Shown: positions 34,962 to 48,500 of the stretch, in pieces
How positions within the stretch are numbered: position 1 is the stretch's first letter
Layout of the letters: every line of letters starts with the position of its first letter
Assembly (NCBI GenBank): GCA_905250125.1
Contig: CAJNOL010000061.1
Location: forward strand, 186,001-250,000
From: Rotaria sordida
Lineage: Eukaryota > Rotifera > Eurotatoria > Philodinida > Philodinidae
Reading direction: 5' to 3'
DNA length: 64,000 bases
The notes under the pieces: model-generated
The model's input: only the letters and a program-made list of their open reading frames with translations
The model's database searches: none
Told to the model about the DNA's origin: nothing
Position numbers and translations under genes: made by a program

Positions 34962-37900
34962 TAACAAAATTTATGGAACATATATGTCTATATTAGTCAG
35001 ATAAATAATTTTCTTTAATCTATGTTTAATAAAAATGTGTGTGTTGTTAATACGAAGAAAAATCATTCTTTTTTTTTTCGTTTTCTTAGATTTTCTATTA
35101 TAAGAATAATCAACAGATAATATTATTGATTAATTCCTATTCCTTCCTTCAAAATAGTTAATTTAAAAACTTAAATTCTCTATAGATTTATTATTTTTTT
35201 CTTTTAATTTAAAGAGTATGTCATATCAACAGACTTGTCAGATTAGTATTGTACTAATCCTTACTTTCTTTCTTTGAATGACGAGGTTGACAAGTGCAGT
35301 GATGCAAAAAATGATTAAAAAATGTCAATTTTTTTCCCCTCTAAGAAATAAGTAAAAGATCTAACAAAAAAAAAAAAAATAACACTTTGACAAGCCCTAC
35401 AGTCTGATATACTCTTTCAAATAAAGGAAAAAGTAAATATATAGATTGAAGGTCCATAGAGAATTTCAAGTTGTTAATTTAGTTATTTCAACTTTTGTTT
35501 AATAAATACATCGTGATATATTGAGTTGAAAATTTCATAACATTCAAATATTCGTATCTCAGAATCGATTTTGAAATAAAGAATTTATATACATTTTTAA
35601 ACAAAATAATAATTAGAAAATTTGTGCTTGGTTTTTTTTATCCTCCTTATTAAAGAAAGAATATTAAGATTGTTATTTTCAGATTTGAAATTGACTAATT
35701 TACTAAAAATTCCCAAGAAAAATTTTCAATAAACAACGAAAAGAATTTTTTTTGTGACAATATATATATATATATCATCTTTATAAACATCTGCAACGTC
35801 AGAAAAATTTACATTTTTACTGTTTCACATATCATGGCTGAATTGTAATTAGTCTGACATGTTGTAGCTGAATGTCAGTGGGTGTTATGATTGATAGATG
35901 TATATCCATAGCAGAAGACACATCACAGTCAAAACTAAAAAAAAAAAAAAACTATAAATATTGACGTCATTTCTTGTACTCTCACTTCGTTTTATGAATT
36001 GTTCATAACGATTATTTTTATCAATTTTATATTTCTATGGAACGTTTATTCAGAAATTTAATAAATTTATATTTTATTTATTGTTATAAAAGAAGTACTT
36101 AAGTATACAATGAACATCTGCCTATCAGATTGTTTTATTCAAATATAACTTTATAAAACTACATAACAGCTTGAGTGCAATTGTAATATATACAATAATC
36201 AAAAAAACCAATATTATAAAGAAATCAATCAACATTATTTTATTTATGCATTAAATTTTAAATAATTCATATTGATTTATTACTAAATATAGATTACAAT
36301 TACATATTAGCTCGTAATAATATTTTAATATTGATTTATATTTTATATTATTTTATGCATCTTTGAATTTTCTAATTTTTTTGTTTTTCTTGTCAGAGGT
36401 TATTACTCGAGCAAAGATGATTAACTTTGTGAATTGCGCATATTTGTAATTAATTACTTTTATGTCATATGAAATTCTTATCATTCACTAAAGATAGCAA
36501 ATCTCATAAAAGATAATGGACAATTTCCGTAAATTTTCCCTTGATAATTTCGTTTGTTGAAGAACATTAAGAGATAAGAATATTCTTGTTTGAAAAAGAA
36601 AATAAGACGAAAGTGTTTTTTTTGTTTTTGTTTGTGTCTTATTTATTAAATCAAATTGTTCTTTTTTAGTTTTGTTTTTGTTTCACTTATTACAAATATT
36701 AACATTTTTAATTCAATATAAACAATATTGATGAAAGAAAATCTTGTTAACAAATATATGTACTAATCATTCTTAATTTTATTAAAAAAAGAAAAAAGAA
36801 AAAAAGAAAAATACATATACATTGATAAATATTAATCGTTTTATCGTTTCTATCTTATCAAAGATTATTCTATTTTCGTCAATCAGATTCTACTAATCAA
36901 CATATGTCCTTCGTGTTATCTTTCCTTTTATTTTGAAGAACTAAATATTAACTATGAGATTATACATATTTCACAAAAGCTTGTTTTTATAAAATTAAGT
37001 AAGAAGCCTTAGATAGATGCACGCACTTCTTCAAATATTAATACATTGTATTGTGGTTTGACAAAAAATTAATGCCCCCATTTGATGACATTCATATAAT
37101 CAAAAGGTATACATTATAACATATATATATATATATAGGCTTCAGATGGATAGGTGACAAAAAAGTGTTGAAAGAAGATATTTCTCACTAATTGTACTAT
37201 AGAACAGTGAAGAAACGAGAATCGTCCGATAAATAACTTCTTCTCGAGCGAGTAAAACCATTATTTTTGCCTTTTCTTTTCTTCGTCTTTTTTTTTTCAG
37301 CTCATCAGAACCGGGTTTTTAATAGACGGCAGTAAAGCTACAACGATCTTAGTCCTTTTTTTCTTCTTATTTTATTCTCTCTCTCTCTATTAGAAAGAGA
37401 AGAAGAAGAAGAGCGAGAGAGGAAAAAAAAAACTACACACACGTACATTACATATTCTTTCCATAAAGTATGCTACTCTCTTGTGTACTCATTAGACAGT
37501 TAAGAGGTGAGGATATTACTTATTAGTGTTTTATTGACGACGACAGCAACAATAAAGTAACTTGTCAACTAATTTTTTATTTTTGATAATACTTGAAGAA
37601 TACAACAAAAGCAATAGTATTTAAAACAAAGTGACTGTGTCATAAGCAATCGTTTCATTAATCATCTAGGTATGTTGATGAACACAATTCTATTCATAGC
37701 ATTCTCTTATGAAAATCATACATTTCAAAAGGCACTAATAAAAGGAAATAATTATCATCAGATTCATAAGAAAACAATAGCAAGAAAATTAAAAAAAAAA
37801 ACAACAAAAAGAAACGATATATCAAAGAAGAATAATTGACAATTTGTTTTTTCGATAAGAATTCTAAAGAAAATCACACATCGATAGATGATTGTAATTT

Positions 37901-39879
37901 ATTAACTGTTCAAATGTTTTCAAAATCTTTTTTTTTTTTTGCACACTTAAAAATCAATAATGAAGAACAGCAAAAAAGAAAAAAATTCAAATTCATATTT
38001 CCTTCTTTGCTCTATGACATAAATTATAAGTCAAACATTGTTCATTTAATATTTACTTTCTCTTTCAATCTATATTCTTATTATTCTAACCATATGAATA
38101 AGATTTTCTTTCTTTTTTTTTTTTTTGTTTTTTGTTATTATGTGACTCGAAGATTAAGTAAGATTTTTCTATCAACATTTCATCAAGACCTTGAATTCAT
38201 CTATACTTATATTGTTGATGATAAAGATGTGCTATGTAGGACGTTTTCTTGTCGTTCGGAATATTATTAACTGCCTCAAACATGTTAATATATACCGAGA
38301 AGAAAAAAAAAACAACAACAATCGAGTCAGATTGCCAACTTAATGATGAAAAACGAGAGGAGAAGAAAATCAGTAAATGAAGTAAAATTTGCTACCGGGA
38401 AGAGAAAAACATCAACTATTATTAATGATCTTCTAGCATTCGGCTCAAGAGTCACGCAATTCATATGATTGGATATATAAAATTATTCTATAAGGGAAAA
38501 CTATAACATGTAAAACAAATTAATTCTTGTTTTACATAATATAGAACACTAAAAGTTATACTATATCATAATCTCATTCTTTTATATTTAATATAAATAG
38601 TCCTTGTATTTTAGAGTCTGTTATTTGACAACTTATGCAAATATGAAAAGAAGAAGAAAAAAAAAACGTGATTAGCTCATATGTTATACATTATATATAT
38701 ATATATATAAGTAGATTTCAATATCATAACCTCTAGAAAAAAAAAGAGATCCTTCATGGTTTGTATATACATTGTATTAAATTCTTGTAGTATAAGAATA
38801 ATTTTTTTCCTTGTGTCTTAATTAATTCCGATTGTACTGATATTTTATCATTGGATACAAGAGAACTTTTTTTTTTTTTCTTTTGCATTCGATCAGATTC
38901 TTAAAGAATAGTATGATCAAGTTTCCGTCTGTTTTTTTTTTGCCTCGTAATTGCCGGAAACTATAGAAAATCTAATGTTGCTGTTATTATTATAAAGATT
39001 TGTTTTGAAGAGTAGATGTTCTTACAATATGAAAAAAAAATGTATAATGAATATTTGTCTGTATAAATTATTCATCTAAATAATAACATCAATAAAAATA
39101 TCCGCTGTTAAATTCTTAGGGAAATTTTATTTCTATACTGAAAATAAATATTTTGAATGATCCTTTTATGAGTTCATTATCAACCATGCAAACACCGGAT
39201 TTTCTTTTTTTTTTGCTGTATCTATAAATAAAGGTTACTTGTTCGATGTCATGCATCGTTTTAAATCAAAGTAGATTATTAGTTAATACAGCTCATAATT
39301 AGAATACCGTATATGAAACTTTCATCATCATACAACTAAAGAGAAAATTAAACGTCTTGAAAAGGGCATCGAACATTTGGAGACGTTCCAAACGGGAGGA
39401 GTCAGAATGACTTCTTTCACCTTCAATCTTGGAAAATTTTTTGTTTTTTCTCAACAAAATTCAACAATTTTCTTTGTTAATTTTATTCACTGATCCTCAC
39501 AACAAGCTATTGTAAAACTTAACCTCTCATTATTCCTCCCCTAACTGAGGACATATTTTATTAATAAGATATTCTTAGATTTGAAATCTATATTTAAATC
39601 TTCTAGTGACTTTTAAGAAGCTATAATCTATTTTAATTATATATAAGATAAATACTCATTGAGTTTTACAATTTATTATGTATTCGATAGATAAGATCTG
39701 TTGACTTCCACGTGTAAGATAATTTGTTCGAAAAATACTTTTTTTGTTTAGTTTTGTTTTTTTTTTATAGCAAACGGTAATTTTCCACTATTTTTACATA
39801 TGAAATTTAATTTTGAATACTTCTTTTTTTTCCGTAGGAAAACTTTTTGTATCTTAAAAAAAAAAAAAAAAAAAAACAA
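34962..39879. other. Gene-poor stretch of about 4.9 kb
   Basis: Apart from the foldback at 35.15-35.49 kb I see only AT-rich sequence, poly-A/T runs, (AT)n tracts and a CT/GA-rich patch at 37.37-37.43 kb. An ORF of 144 codons at 37836-38270 is dominated by Phe/Tyr/Lys/Asn from homopolymer runs and is probably chance. Untranslated exons or distal promoters of the heat shock gene could lie here. Confidence 0.5.
35153..35491. repeat. Foldback element in the gene-poor stretch
   Basis: ACTTAAATTCTCTATAG and AAAGAGTATGTCATATCA on the left correspond to complements of CCATAGAGAATTTCAAGT and CTGATATACTCTTTC on the right. The arms have diverged and are interrupted by T-rich indels. Confidence 0.65.
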
Positions 39880-40668
39880 ATGCAAAAAACATTACCATCA
39901 TCTGAAACAACTCGTATTGAAGTAAATGTTTCAGAATTTTCTCGTGGTGAAATATCTGTTAAACTTCGACGTGATAATACATTACTTGTACATGCATTGC
40001 ATCTTGATCAATTTGCAGCAGACAATTTTTTTCGTAAAGAATTAGTTAAAACATTTCCTTTACCAATAGGTGCTGATGTTGACAAAATACGTTCTGTTAT
40101 ACGAAATACAGGTATATTATCAATTGATATACCTATGTTAAAAGATAATGATGCTATACGACGTTCACATGAAGAATTATTAAAAACAATTGATGATCAA
40201 ACATTACGATCAACGAAAAATGAATATGATCGTTCAATATCAAATGCTGATGTTATAAAATCTAATCATCAATCAATACGACCATCACCATCAACAATAC
40301 CAAAACGAACAGGTAGTCTTGGTGATCTTGAATATCGTCAATATTCACAAAATTCTTCTAACTTTAATATAGCTGAATTTTTACACTCAAAATTTCGTCC
40401 ATCATTTACACCAAATGGAAAAAAATTAATATTAAAAGTTGATACACGTGGATATGATCCAGATGAATTAACTGTACGTTTACTTGATAATAATTTATTA
40501 GTACAAGGAAAAAAAAAATTTGCATTAAATACAAAAAAAAATGAAACAAAACACTTTAGTCAAAGTATTCGTTTACCGGATGGTATTGATAAATATAATG
40601 TTACATCACAAGTTACGGAAGATGGTGTACTTGTTATTGATATACCTTTACTTAATTCAGTTTTATAA
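39880..40668 (+). CDS. Small heat shock protein with two alpha-crystallin domains
   Basis: A single exon of 262 residues. ATG at 39880 follows an A-rich run; the frame is open upstream only through that run, so I chose this ATG. Domain 1 (about 12-95): RIEVNVSEFSRGEISVKLRR ... FRKELVKTFPLPIGADVDKI ... TGILSIDIPML. A Ser-rich linker follows (about 100-170). Domain 2 (about 180-260): LILKVDTRGYDPDELTVRLL ... KHFSQSIRLPDGID ... EDGVLVIDIPLL. Each domain ends in the I-x-I-type strand typical of Hsp20 proteins. Such proteins are ATP-independent holdases that bind unfolding proteins in the cytosol. Tandem-domain sHSPs are known in flatworms. No heat shock element was found near the start. No intron, and a genomic A-tract follows the poly(A) signal. 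Confidence 0.9.
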   Translation: MQKTLPSSETTRIEVNVSEFSRGEISVKLRRDNTLLVHALHLDQFAADNFFRKELVKTFPLPIGADVDKIRSVIRNTGILSIDIPMLKDNDAIRRSHEELLKTIDDQTLRSTKNEYDRSISNADVIKSNHQSIRPSPSTIPKRTGSLGDLEYRQYSQNSSNFNIAEFLHSKFRPSFTPNGKKLILKVDTRGYDPDELTVRLLDNNLLVQGKKKFALNTKKNETKHFSQSIRLPDGIDKYNVTSQVTEDGVLVIDIPLLNSVL

Positions 40669-40711
40669 TCAATTATCACACTAAGAATGTGTTTAATAGA
40701 ATATTAATATG

Positions 40712-40745
40712 TCTTAATAAATAATCCTTCAAAAAAAAAAAAAAA
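40712..40745 (+). promoter_or_regulatory. Poly(A) signal and A15 tract after the heat shock gene
   Basis: AATAAA in TTAATAAATAATCC lies about 45 bp after the stop and is followed by A15 starting about 10 bp later. This marks the likely 3' end of the mRNA. The templated A-tract could be the trace of retroposition or just one of many A-runs. Confidence 0.5.
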
Positions 40746-40855
40746 TTAGGAATTATATTTAGTAACAGATGATAAATATAGTCATGAATGTTTACTTTTT
40801 TTTTAGGCAAAAAGAAAAGCAATCTATATTTTTAGACGGATTATTGTACCGGTTT

Positions 40856-41381
40856 ACAAGAGTACTACTTGAATTGATACCTGACGCCTGAGGTTATATT
40901 AAGTCTACAAGGAAGCCTTTGATGAGACTAATAAAAGTCTAAAAGGATTCATCTCCATGGATCTTTGAAGTTGAGTTAGGAGCGTTTCACTGAATTTTTG
41001 TACTCAGGTTTAGGTAAACACCGAAAAATCGAACTACAGAATTTTGACATGCAATCTTGCCCATAGATAAATCGAATGAACAGTAGAATCTTTCTCTGTC
41101 GAGATATTAAATTTTCAAGTATACTCGATTTTGGTACCATGTCTGTGGTAAACGAGTAGGTTTTTTTGGAAATTGAATATTTCGGCCTATCTATGTGCAG
41201 AATTTTATATTGAAAATGATTCTTTTTTTCAGCATATACCTTAAACTAGGTCGATCATTCAGTAAAACGATCATCACTTGGTTGTAAAGGTTCATATAGA
41301 TGAATCTTTTTAGACTTTTCCTAGTCTCACCAAGGCGTCCTTATAGGTTCAAACAACGAGTATCAGTTTTGGTGGTTGCCT
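40856..41381. repeat. Foldback element between the sHSP and bHLH genes
   Basis: The left arm (gatgagactaataaaagtct; gaattgatacctgacg) and right arm (agacttttcctagtctcacc; gagtatcagttttggtgg) are inverted copies, centre near 41120. Same family as the 31.03-31.59 kb element. Confidence 0.75.
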
Positions 41382-41848
41382 TGTTAATACGAAATAAATA
41401 CAAAGCTTCACCTCACTAGATTTTACTATGAATCCAAGTTTTATCAATCAATGATTAGAACTCATCAAACCATAAGGTCATGATCATCCGACAAAAAAAA
41501 ATCTATTTTCTTCGTAACAGATATGAGAGACTCATTCAAATTATTGTAGCAGAAAAACAGCTATAATATTAGATTATCTATGCTATATTATTTTTCATGA
41601 TGATCGAGTTCATAAACAAAGGATGCATATGACCTTGAATGTTATTGAACCTGAAAAATTCTGATGCAAAACTGATCGATGTTTGGTCTATAGAAAACAT
41701 TTATAGTTCATTAAAACAAAAAATAATGACGATGGAAATATAATAATATCATACATCTATATATCAACAAATGATAAATAAAATATTAGTAATAAATTAT
41801 GATTGTAATGAAATATATAGATTAATCTATAGTCAAAAAGAAAACCGT

Positions 41849-42154
41849 TCGAAGTAATTCGTCGCTTTTGAGCTCATACTGTGATTTAAATGAAATAGAA
41901 AAGTTTTATTGAAATTTTTCTGTATAACTAGATTTCAGAACTATTTCACGAAGCATAACCGAGATATAAGTTTTTCAAAATATAGGCATTTTTTTTATAG
42001 GTATTGTATAAAACGTAAATATTTTAAAAAATTCATATCTCGGTTATGCCACCAGAAATAGTTCTGAAATTTAGTTATACAGGGAGATTTCAATAAAACT
42101 TCTCTATCTAATTCAAATCATAGCATGAATTTCAAAAGCAACGAATCACTTTGA
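41849..42154. repeat. Foldback element upstream of the bHLH gene
   Basis: AGCATAACCGAGATATAAG against TTCATATCTCGGTTATGCC, and GTATAACTAGATTTCAGAAC against GTTCTGAAATTTAGTTATAC. Arms of about 140 bp, centre near 42005. About 630 bp upstream of the bHLH start codon. Confidence 0.85.
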
Positions 42155-42784
42155 AAGAATTCTCCTTGTTAACATCTTTGAAATAGCTGATAGATCCATT
42201 CGAAAAATAATTCTAAACTATTGAAAAATAAATCAATCATTTCTATTCTAAAAATGAAAATTGAAACTATTAAATTTCAAAAATATATGAATCAAATGAA
42301 TTATTTTTAACCTATTTATCATGATGAGTCAATATCATAGAGTTTAATAAACTAATAACAAACGATATTTACTTTCAATAAAATATATTTCTACAAGAAA
42401 CAAATCAAATATCTTATCTGAGTCCAATTCCTTCGATAATAATCATTCGTTATATTGAATGAAGCAGAAAGTGAAGTATTATTTTTTTTTTTTTCTTTGC
42501 TATAAAATAGATAATCAAATGTATTTGTGTCGCCTCATTGACCAGATCATTCATATTGATTGTTCGAAGATAAACATTAGTTTTTTTTTTTCTTTAATTC
42601 TCATCTCTCTTCGCCTAACATACAATTAGCAATCGATAATTCTTTATATATTTCGATATCTGTTTATCGACATTATTTTTATCTATCAATTAGATATCCA
42701 ATCAAATAGATTTCCGAGAAGAAAAAAAATACAAAGAAATTCTTTCTCTACAAACATAAATTCTTTTAAAAATTACGATATAAC

Positions 42785-43255
42785 ATGGATGACAATACTG
42801 ATACATGGCCTTTTATACAATCATCAACAACAATAACAAATTCATCAATAAGATCTTCTTCAATACCATCAGCATCAGCATCATCATCATCAGTACCACC
42901 ACCAACGGTACGTGAACGAAATCGAATGCATGCATTAAATGAAGCATTTGATGAATTACGTCGTGTTGTACCAAAAGCTAATTTACATGATCATCAACGT
43001 TTATCAAAAATAGCTACACTTCGTCTTGCTATTCATTATATAAGTTGTCTTACACAAATTCTTGATGGAAATGGAACAAAAAAACATTTTCCACATCAAC
43101 TTCTATCACCAACAAGATCATCATCATCACCACCACCACCATTGTCATATATGCAACAAGATTCATTCATTATGTCAAGACGACGAGGACAACGTTTACG
43201 TCGACGAACACGACAAACGACACATGATGAACAAATATTTGATGAAGTTGAATAA
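42785..43255 (+). CDS. bHLH transcription factor, atonal-superfamily type
   Basis: A single-exon ORF of 156 residues. An N-terminal Ser-rich stretch is followed by the bHLH domain at about 42-95: basic region [11 protein letters not shown], helix 1 [11 protein letters not shown], loop KANLHDHQ, helix 2 [20 protein letters not shown]. The E-R-N-R-M basic region should read E-boxes (CANNTG), usually as a heterodimer with an E protein. [15 protein letters not shown] is closest, by eye, to bHLHa9 and Beta3/Olig-type proteins, and RERNRMH to neurogenin-type ones, so the subfamily is unsettled. The C-terminus is Pro/Ser-rich, then strongly basic ([14 protein letters not shown]), probably adding to nuclear localisation. 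Confidence 0.88.
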   Translation: MDDNTDTWPFIQSSTTITNSSIRSSSIPSASASSSSVPPPTVRERNRMHALNEAFDELRRVVPKANLHDHQRLSKIATLRLAIHYISCLTQILDGNGTKKHFPHQLLSPTRSSSSPPPPLSYMQQDSFIMSRRRGQRLRRRTRQTTHDEQIFDEVE

Positions 43256-43471
43256 ACTAGAAAAAAGTTCATATTTAATTAAATGTAAAAAAAAAAAAAA
43301 AAAATAATCATTTTGACAAGATATTATTTATACGATAATCTTTTATAAGGTTTTTTGTTTCAATGTAAAATTCTTTCATAAAAATAAAAGATAATAATCA
43401 ACACATGTTCTTTCTTTTTTTTTCTTTATTTAAAAAAAAAAGAGAGAAAAGAAAAAGTGAGTCTTCATATA
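43256..43471. other. bHLH 3' flank
   Basis: Contains a long A-run shortly after the stop and T-rich sequence, probably the 3' untranslated region. Nothing else seen. Confidence 0.4.
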
Positions 43472-44033
43472 GGGTGTCCAGAAAATGACTAGAGTTAGAA
43501 AAAATTGCATATCTCTCTGCTACGGCTCGAGCAAACAGGCTGATTTTTCTACCAATAATAGAAGCATGTTCACACTTTAAATCCATACAGACAAGATTAG
43601 AAAGAGCCTTTGTTAAGTACCACCAACGACCTCAACAAAAAAAATTTTACTTTTTCACAGATAGGAAAAGAACACTATACGGAGTAGCGCAAAAGTCACT
43701 TTGCCGCAAAAAAATTGAATATCTTCACTATGGCTCGAGCAAAAGAGCTGATTCTTTTATCAATGATAGAGGCATGTCCAAGCTTTATACTCATAAAGAC
43801 ATGCCTAGAGAGATCCTTTGTTAAGTCTATTGTTTTTTTTCTTATCTGTGAAAAAGTAAAATTTTTTTGTTGAGGTCGTTGGTGGTACTTAACAAAGGCT
43901 CTTTCTAATCTTGTCTGTATGGATTTAAAGTGTGAACATGCTTCTATTATTGGTAGAAAAATCAGCCTGTTTGCTCGAGCCGTAGCAGAGAGATATGCAA
44001 TTTTTTCTAACTCTAGTCATTTTCTGGACACCC
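43472..44033. mobile_element. Foldback MITE with TA flanks, 562 bp, near-identical arms
   Basis: Starts GGGTGTCCAGAAAATGAC and ends GTCATTTTCTGGACACCC, with TA directly outside each end (43470-43471, 44034-44035). The arms of about 185 bp appear essentially identical, so it is probably a young insertion. The core holds a diverged copy of the same arm sequence (gctcgagcaaaagagctgatt...). Related to MITE B at 20.84 kb. Confidence 0.9.
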
Positions 44034-44035
44034 TA

Positions 44036-45502
44036 TATAATATAATAAATTATTTCTAACGATGGCATAATATGTTCTTTGAGGTCATATGAAAAATATT
44101 TTTAGTTTTTCTTTTTTTCTGTTATTAATATAATTTAAATACGACACATGTCTTAAATGACAAACGATAAACTTATTATTTGCATACCATAGATAATATT
44201 TTTCTTCTTCTAACTGGAAAAAAAAATTTTTTTTTTTACATAATTAAGTTACAAAATCATCTGTGAATATATTCTAATATATAGATAAAAACAAATCCTA
44301 TGAACGTGCATTTCTATTACTAATACAAAAATATTTTCATCTTAGGCGAAAGAAAAAATGTACGGAAAGAACAAGTCTATATGACCTTTTAGTGCAAAAC
44401 ATTAGGATAAAAAGCTTCGAATTGAACGTCAGATGTAGAACTAACACAAAATACTAGCTATGAACATAGATGGCGCTTTATAAAATTATTATAATATAAG
44501 TTAGATTCATACACAAGTAGTCAAGGTAGGTGATTACTCTCTCAATTTTGAGAAGTTTTCGTTTTTTTTTTTAACTTATCAATTCTCAAAAAAAAAAAAA
44601 CACTTGACTTCTGCTTAATCTTGGCAAACTCAGGACATCTCTAGATTCATATGTGTCTGCTTTTCCCTTTCTCTCATTATCGGTTACTTGAATGTGATTC
44701 GTGCATTCATTTCACTAAAACAGATGAGCGATGCTTTCTGTAATTGTATTGCAGTCTTTCAATGTATTTAGCTCTTAACTTTTTCTTATTCATTCGCAAA
44801 CGAATAGTCACATTTTGTCTATTCAATATTCTATAGTTAATTTCACTTACCAAATAATCTGTTAAAACGAGCTACTACTACTCCTCATTAACTTGACATC
44901 AATGTACGAATAAATTTTATTCTTTTCAACAAGATAACCATGATTGATTTTGAATATTATACAAAAACATATGATGATAATAATAGTAAAGTATTATTAT
45001 AAGAACAAAGTATATGATTTTTTACTTAAATACAATAGTTATACACCATTTTAAGATAGACAAGTGTCAAATTTAGATACGTTTTATTTTTTCTTTTTTT
45101 CTTTTTCATTGATGCTAATCATTAACCTTGCTCGATCGAACACTTCAAACATATGTAACAGCCGCCTGTTGTCGTCGAACTGGTTACAACTTGATAGTCA
45201 TAGATGAGAGAAAAGAAAAAAAAATTTTTTTTATTATACTACGTGAGTATATAATACGTCATCATGAAGACTAATTTTTTTTTTTCTTCATCTGTTCATG
45301 TCCTTATTCTCTGCATCGAGACAGGAAAAAACAAAGACTGCCGCTTATAATAACATCATGAAATAGAATAAACAACGGCTCACTTTGTTCTGTTTCTTTC
45401 TCACATCTTGATTCATCAAATTATGTTTAAAGTTCATATTTTCTTTCTTGATTCAAATTAATTTTATTGTAAAATTTTAGATTATTAATTGAATTTATCG
45501 AT
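44036..45502. other. Intergenic, upstream of the transporter gene
   Basis: About 1.5 kb of AT-rich sequence with A- and T-runs. No coding exon or RNA gene recognised. Confidence 0.4.
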
Positions 45503-48500
45503 ATGTTCGAAGAACCATCAAAATCCCTCGATGAACCAACAACATCAACTGATGATAGTAAAAAAGATTATGGAACAAATAAATGTATGCAAATTCTTTG
45601 CACTCGTTCACTCCTATGCAGTGCTATTTATTTTGCACTCGCTTACTTCATTCAAGGAATAACCGATATTGCATCTGGATTTGTTAATTTACCATTACAA
45701 ACTATATTAAAAGATAGACTTCATCTATCACCATCTCAAATGGGTACTTTTTTCTTTACCTGTACAGTAACGTAAGTATATGATTTATAAAAGAACAAAA
45801 AAAAAAAAAGAATACTATGTTCTCTTTGATTTATACTTTTTAAGTTGGTCTATCAAACCACTCTATGGAATTCTTAGTGATTTTGTACCGATATGTGGTT
45901 ATCATCGACTTATATATCTTTTAGTAACTACAGCAATTAATTTATGTGCATGGATTGCTCTTTATTTTGCTCCAACAGAATACAATTATTTATTAATTTT
46001 CTGTGTTTTAGCAGCATTTTCACTTGCATTTAATGATGTTCTAAGTAAGAAAAATTTTTTTATTTTATTTATAATTATCATTTGTCTATGACATAAATGA
46101 TTATAAGATAGTAGATATAATTTGATGAAGAAAAACATGAATCAAATTAATTGAGTAACACTAATTTAATTATTATATATATATATAAGAATTATTTCTA
46201 TAAAAAAAAAACACGTTTTATTTCTTGTATTTTATCTTAGTAGCTAAATTTACATTAATAATGATGAATGTATTTTGATACATATACTATCTGCGGTCAA
46301 TGAGGACAATATATTATCAAATATACTCAATATATTCTTATTCTTTGTCTTGTTTTTTTTTCTGTGGCATATGGTTGATTATGTGATAGAATGAGTATTA
46401 TTAAAACATGTATACAGTATATTAAAATTAAAATAGATAATTAATATAGAAATCTCGATGGAAATTATAAAGATTAGAAATTCGAACGATATGCATCATA
46501 AAATTTCTGTCTTTCATCATGACGAAGCAAAAAAAAAAACCAATAATTTCATTTTCTTAGGATTAATTGTTTTTTTTTTGTTTGCGTATTCTCTACTGAA
46601 GTATTTTACATTGAATCCATCATTTTCGATCAAAAAAGTGTGCACGTAGTTTGTAATTTATTCATAGTATATTAATAGAATACTTACAATTTCAGATGAA
46701 GCTTCAGAAAGACATATGAGTACAATATAATGCAATGCACTCATGCATATGACATTGAGCATATCAAATCAATGATAAATCAATATTTATCTCTAATATT
46801 TTGCTATGTCATTTGTGTCAATAGTAACAGACAAACTTTTCTTTTTTTTTTTTCATAGAATGTTTCTTAGATTGTACGAAAAGTTCATTTCTTTCATGTT
46901 TATATTTACTCGTGGATAGATCTAAATTTAATCATATATTTTGAAATTAATCAATTATATATAACTTTAAATAATATAGTTTTTTTTTAAAAATGGAATT
47001 GATATTTCTCAAAATTTATATGATATTCACTATATCTATATTTGTCTCCGAGGTCAAACAGTTCTTGTTTTACTTTCATATCAATCTACTGAATGATACA
47101 TATATATATATGCATATATTCATTCTTGAATATTAAATAAGTTTGAGATACAATCATCTTTTCAAAGAAATAACAAACTATCTAAATTTTAATCCAAAAT
47201 ATTAAGTTGTTCAAGAATTATCCTTATATTAAAGGTCAAGAAGTAGGTCATTGCGTGTTCTACATTTCTTTCCAAAAAGCTAATGATATAAATCTCTGAT
47301 TGATGTCAAAATGTAGTCAACACTTGCCACTATATCTTCAGATAAAGTTTACAATTGAAAAACAATGTTCCTATTTAATAAAACACTAGAGAAAACATAT
47401 CAATCATAATCTACCATATATTATCAATTACGACGAATCACTCGGAAACTTGTACAGTATTGAAAAATTTGAGTCTAGAATAGAAAAATATGTAAGATAT
47501 ACGTGAGAATATTTATGTCACCAATTCACACCCACATCAACAATACCAGTTGTTGAAAAAAAACAAAAGATAAGAAGACAGGAATGAATATAGATGTGAG
47601 ATAATAAAGCTGAAGAAAGAGACGAGAACACATTCTTATATCAAAAGACGTCTCTTTTGGCATAATAATATAGTCAAAATAATGATATAATTAAATGAAT
47701 ACTGGTAGAAAAAGAAATACAGGGTATGAGTTCTTTTGTTCAAAGATTTACAGCGCTTCCTAATTATGTCACACATATTTGCTAGATTCTCTACTATGAG
47801 AAACCTTGAAAAAAGTTCAAAAGATACCAAGACCTAACATTTTCATTAAAAAAAAAACATTTCTCCTTATTCCAGCATCATCAGTAATTCCTGATATTGC
47901 GGATTACTCAATCATATACAAAAAACCTCAAAACCGAATTTTTTGACGAAAATTGCAATGTTTGCCAGGAGGAGCTTAATTCTTACATATATATATATAT
48001 GCATATGATAAATAACAAAGAAATATTTCGGAAATAAGTACTTAGAAATGTTGTTAAGCGCACTCTTTCTAAATAATGAATACATAATTGATATATATTG
48101 TAGTAGTATTCCTTTTAACTATATTCTTATAGAACGTTTCCGAAAACATCATTAAAAGAACACTTATCATAAATTAAGAATACTTTTGATCATAGTCAAT
48201 TCTTTAATAGCATGCATCTAAATCTCTCATTAGTCAAAAAAAAAAACTTTTCTTTTATATTTCAAAACGAACAGAACATTGATATATAAAAAAATTGCTT
48301 TCAAAAGTTATCTTTCATTTGAAATCTTTTTAATAATATATAATTTAATTAAGACAACGAGATTTTAATAATTGTTCAAACAATTGATGAATAGAAAGAA
48401 GTTTCTTAAAAATTTAAAAAAAAATATAGAAACATTTCTTGACAACTTTCAAAATCATGTTAAAGGACGTCTTCAAGTAAAAACAGACCTCTCTTTTGTT

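Noticed and set aside
37836-38270. 144-codon ORF
   Set aside because: Composition is driven by poly-T and poly-A runs (Phe, Lys, Asn, Tyr); no domain and no splice context.
43062-43307. ORF rich in His overlapping the bHLH gene
   Set aside because: Out-of-frame reading of the bHLH Ser/Pro repeat region.
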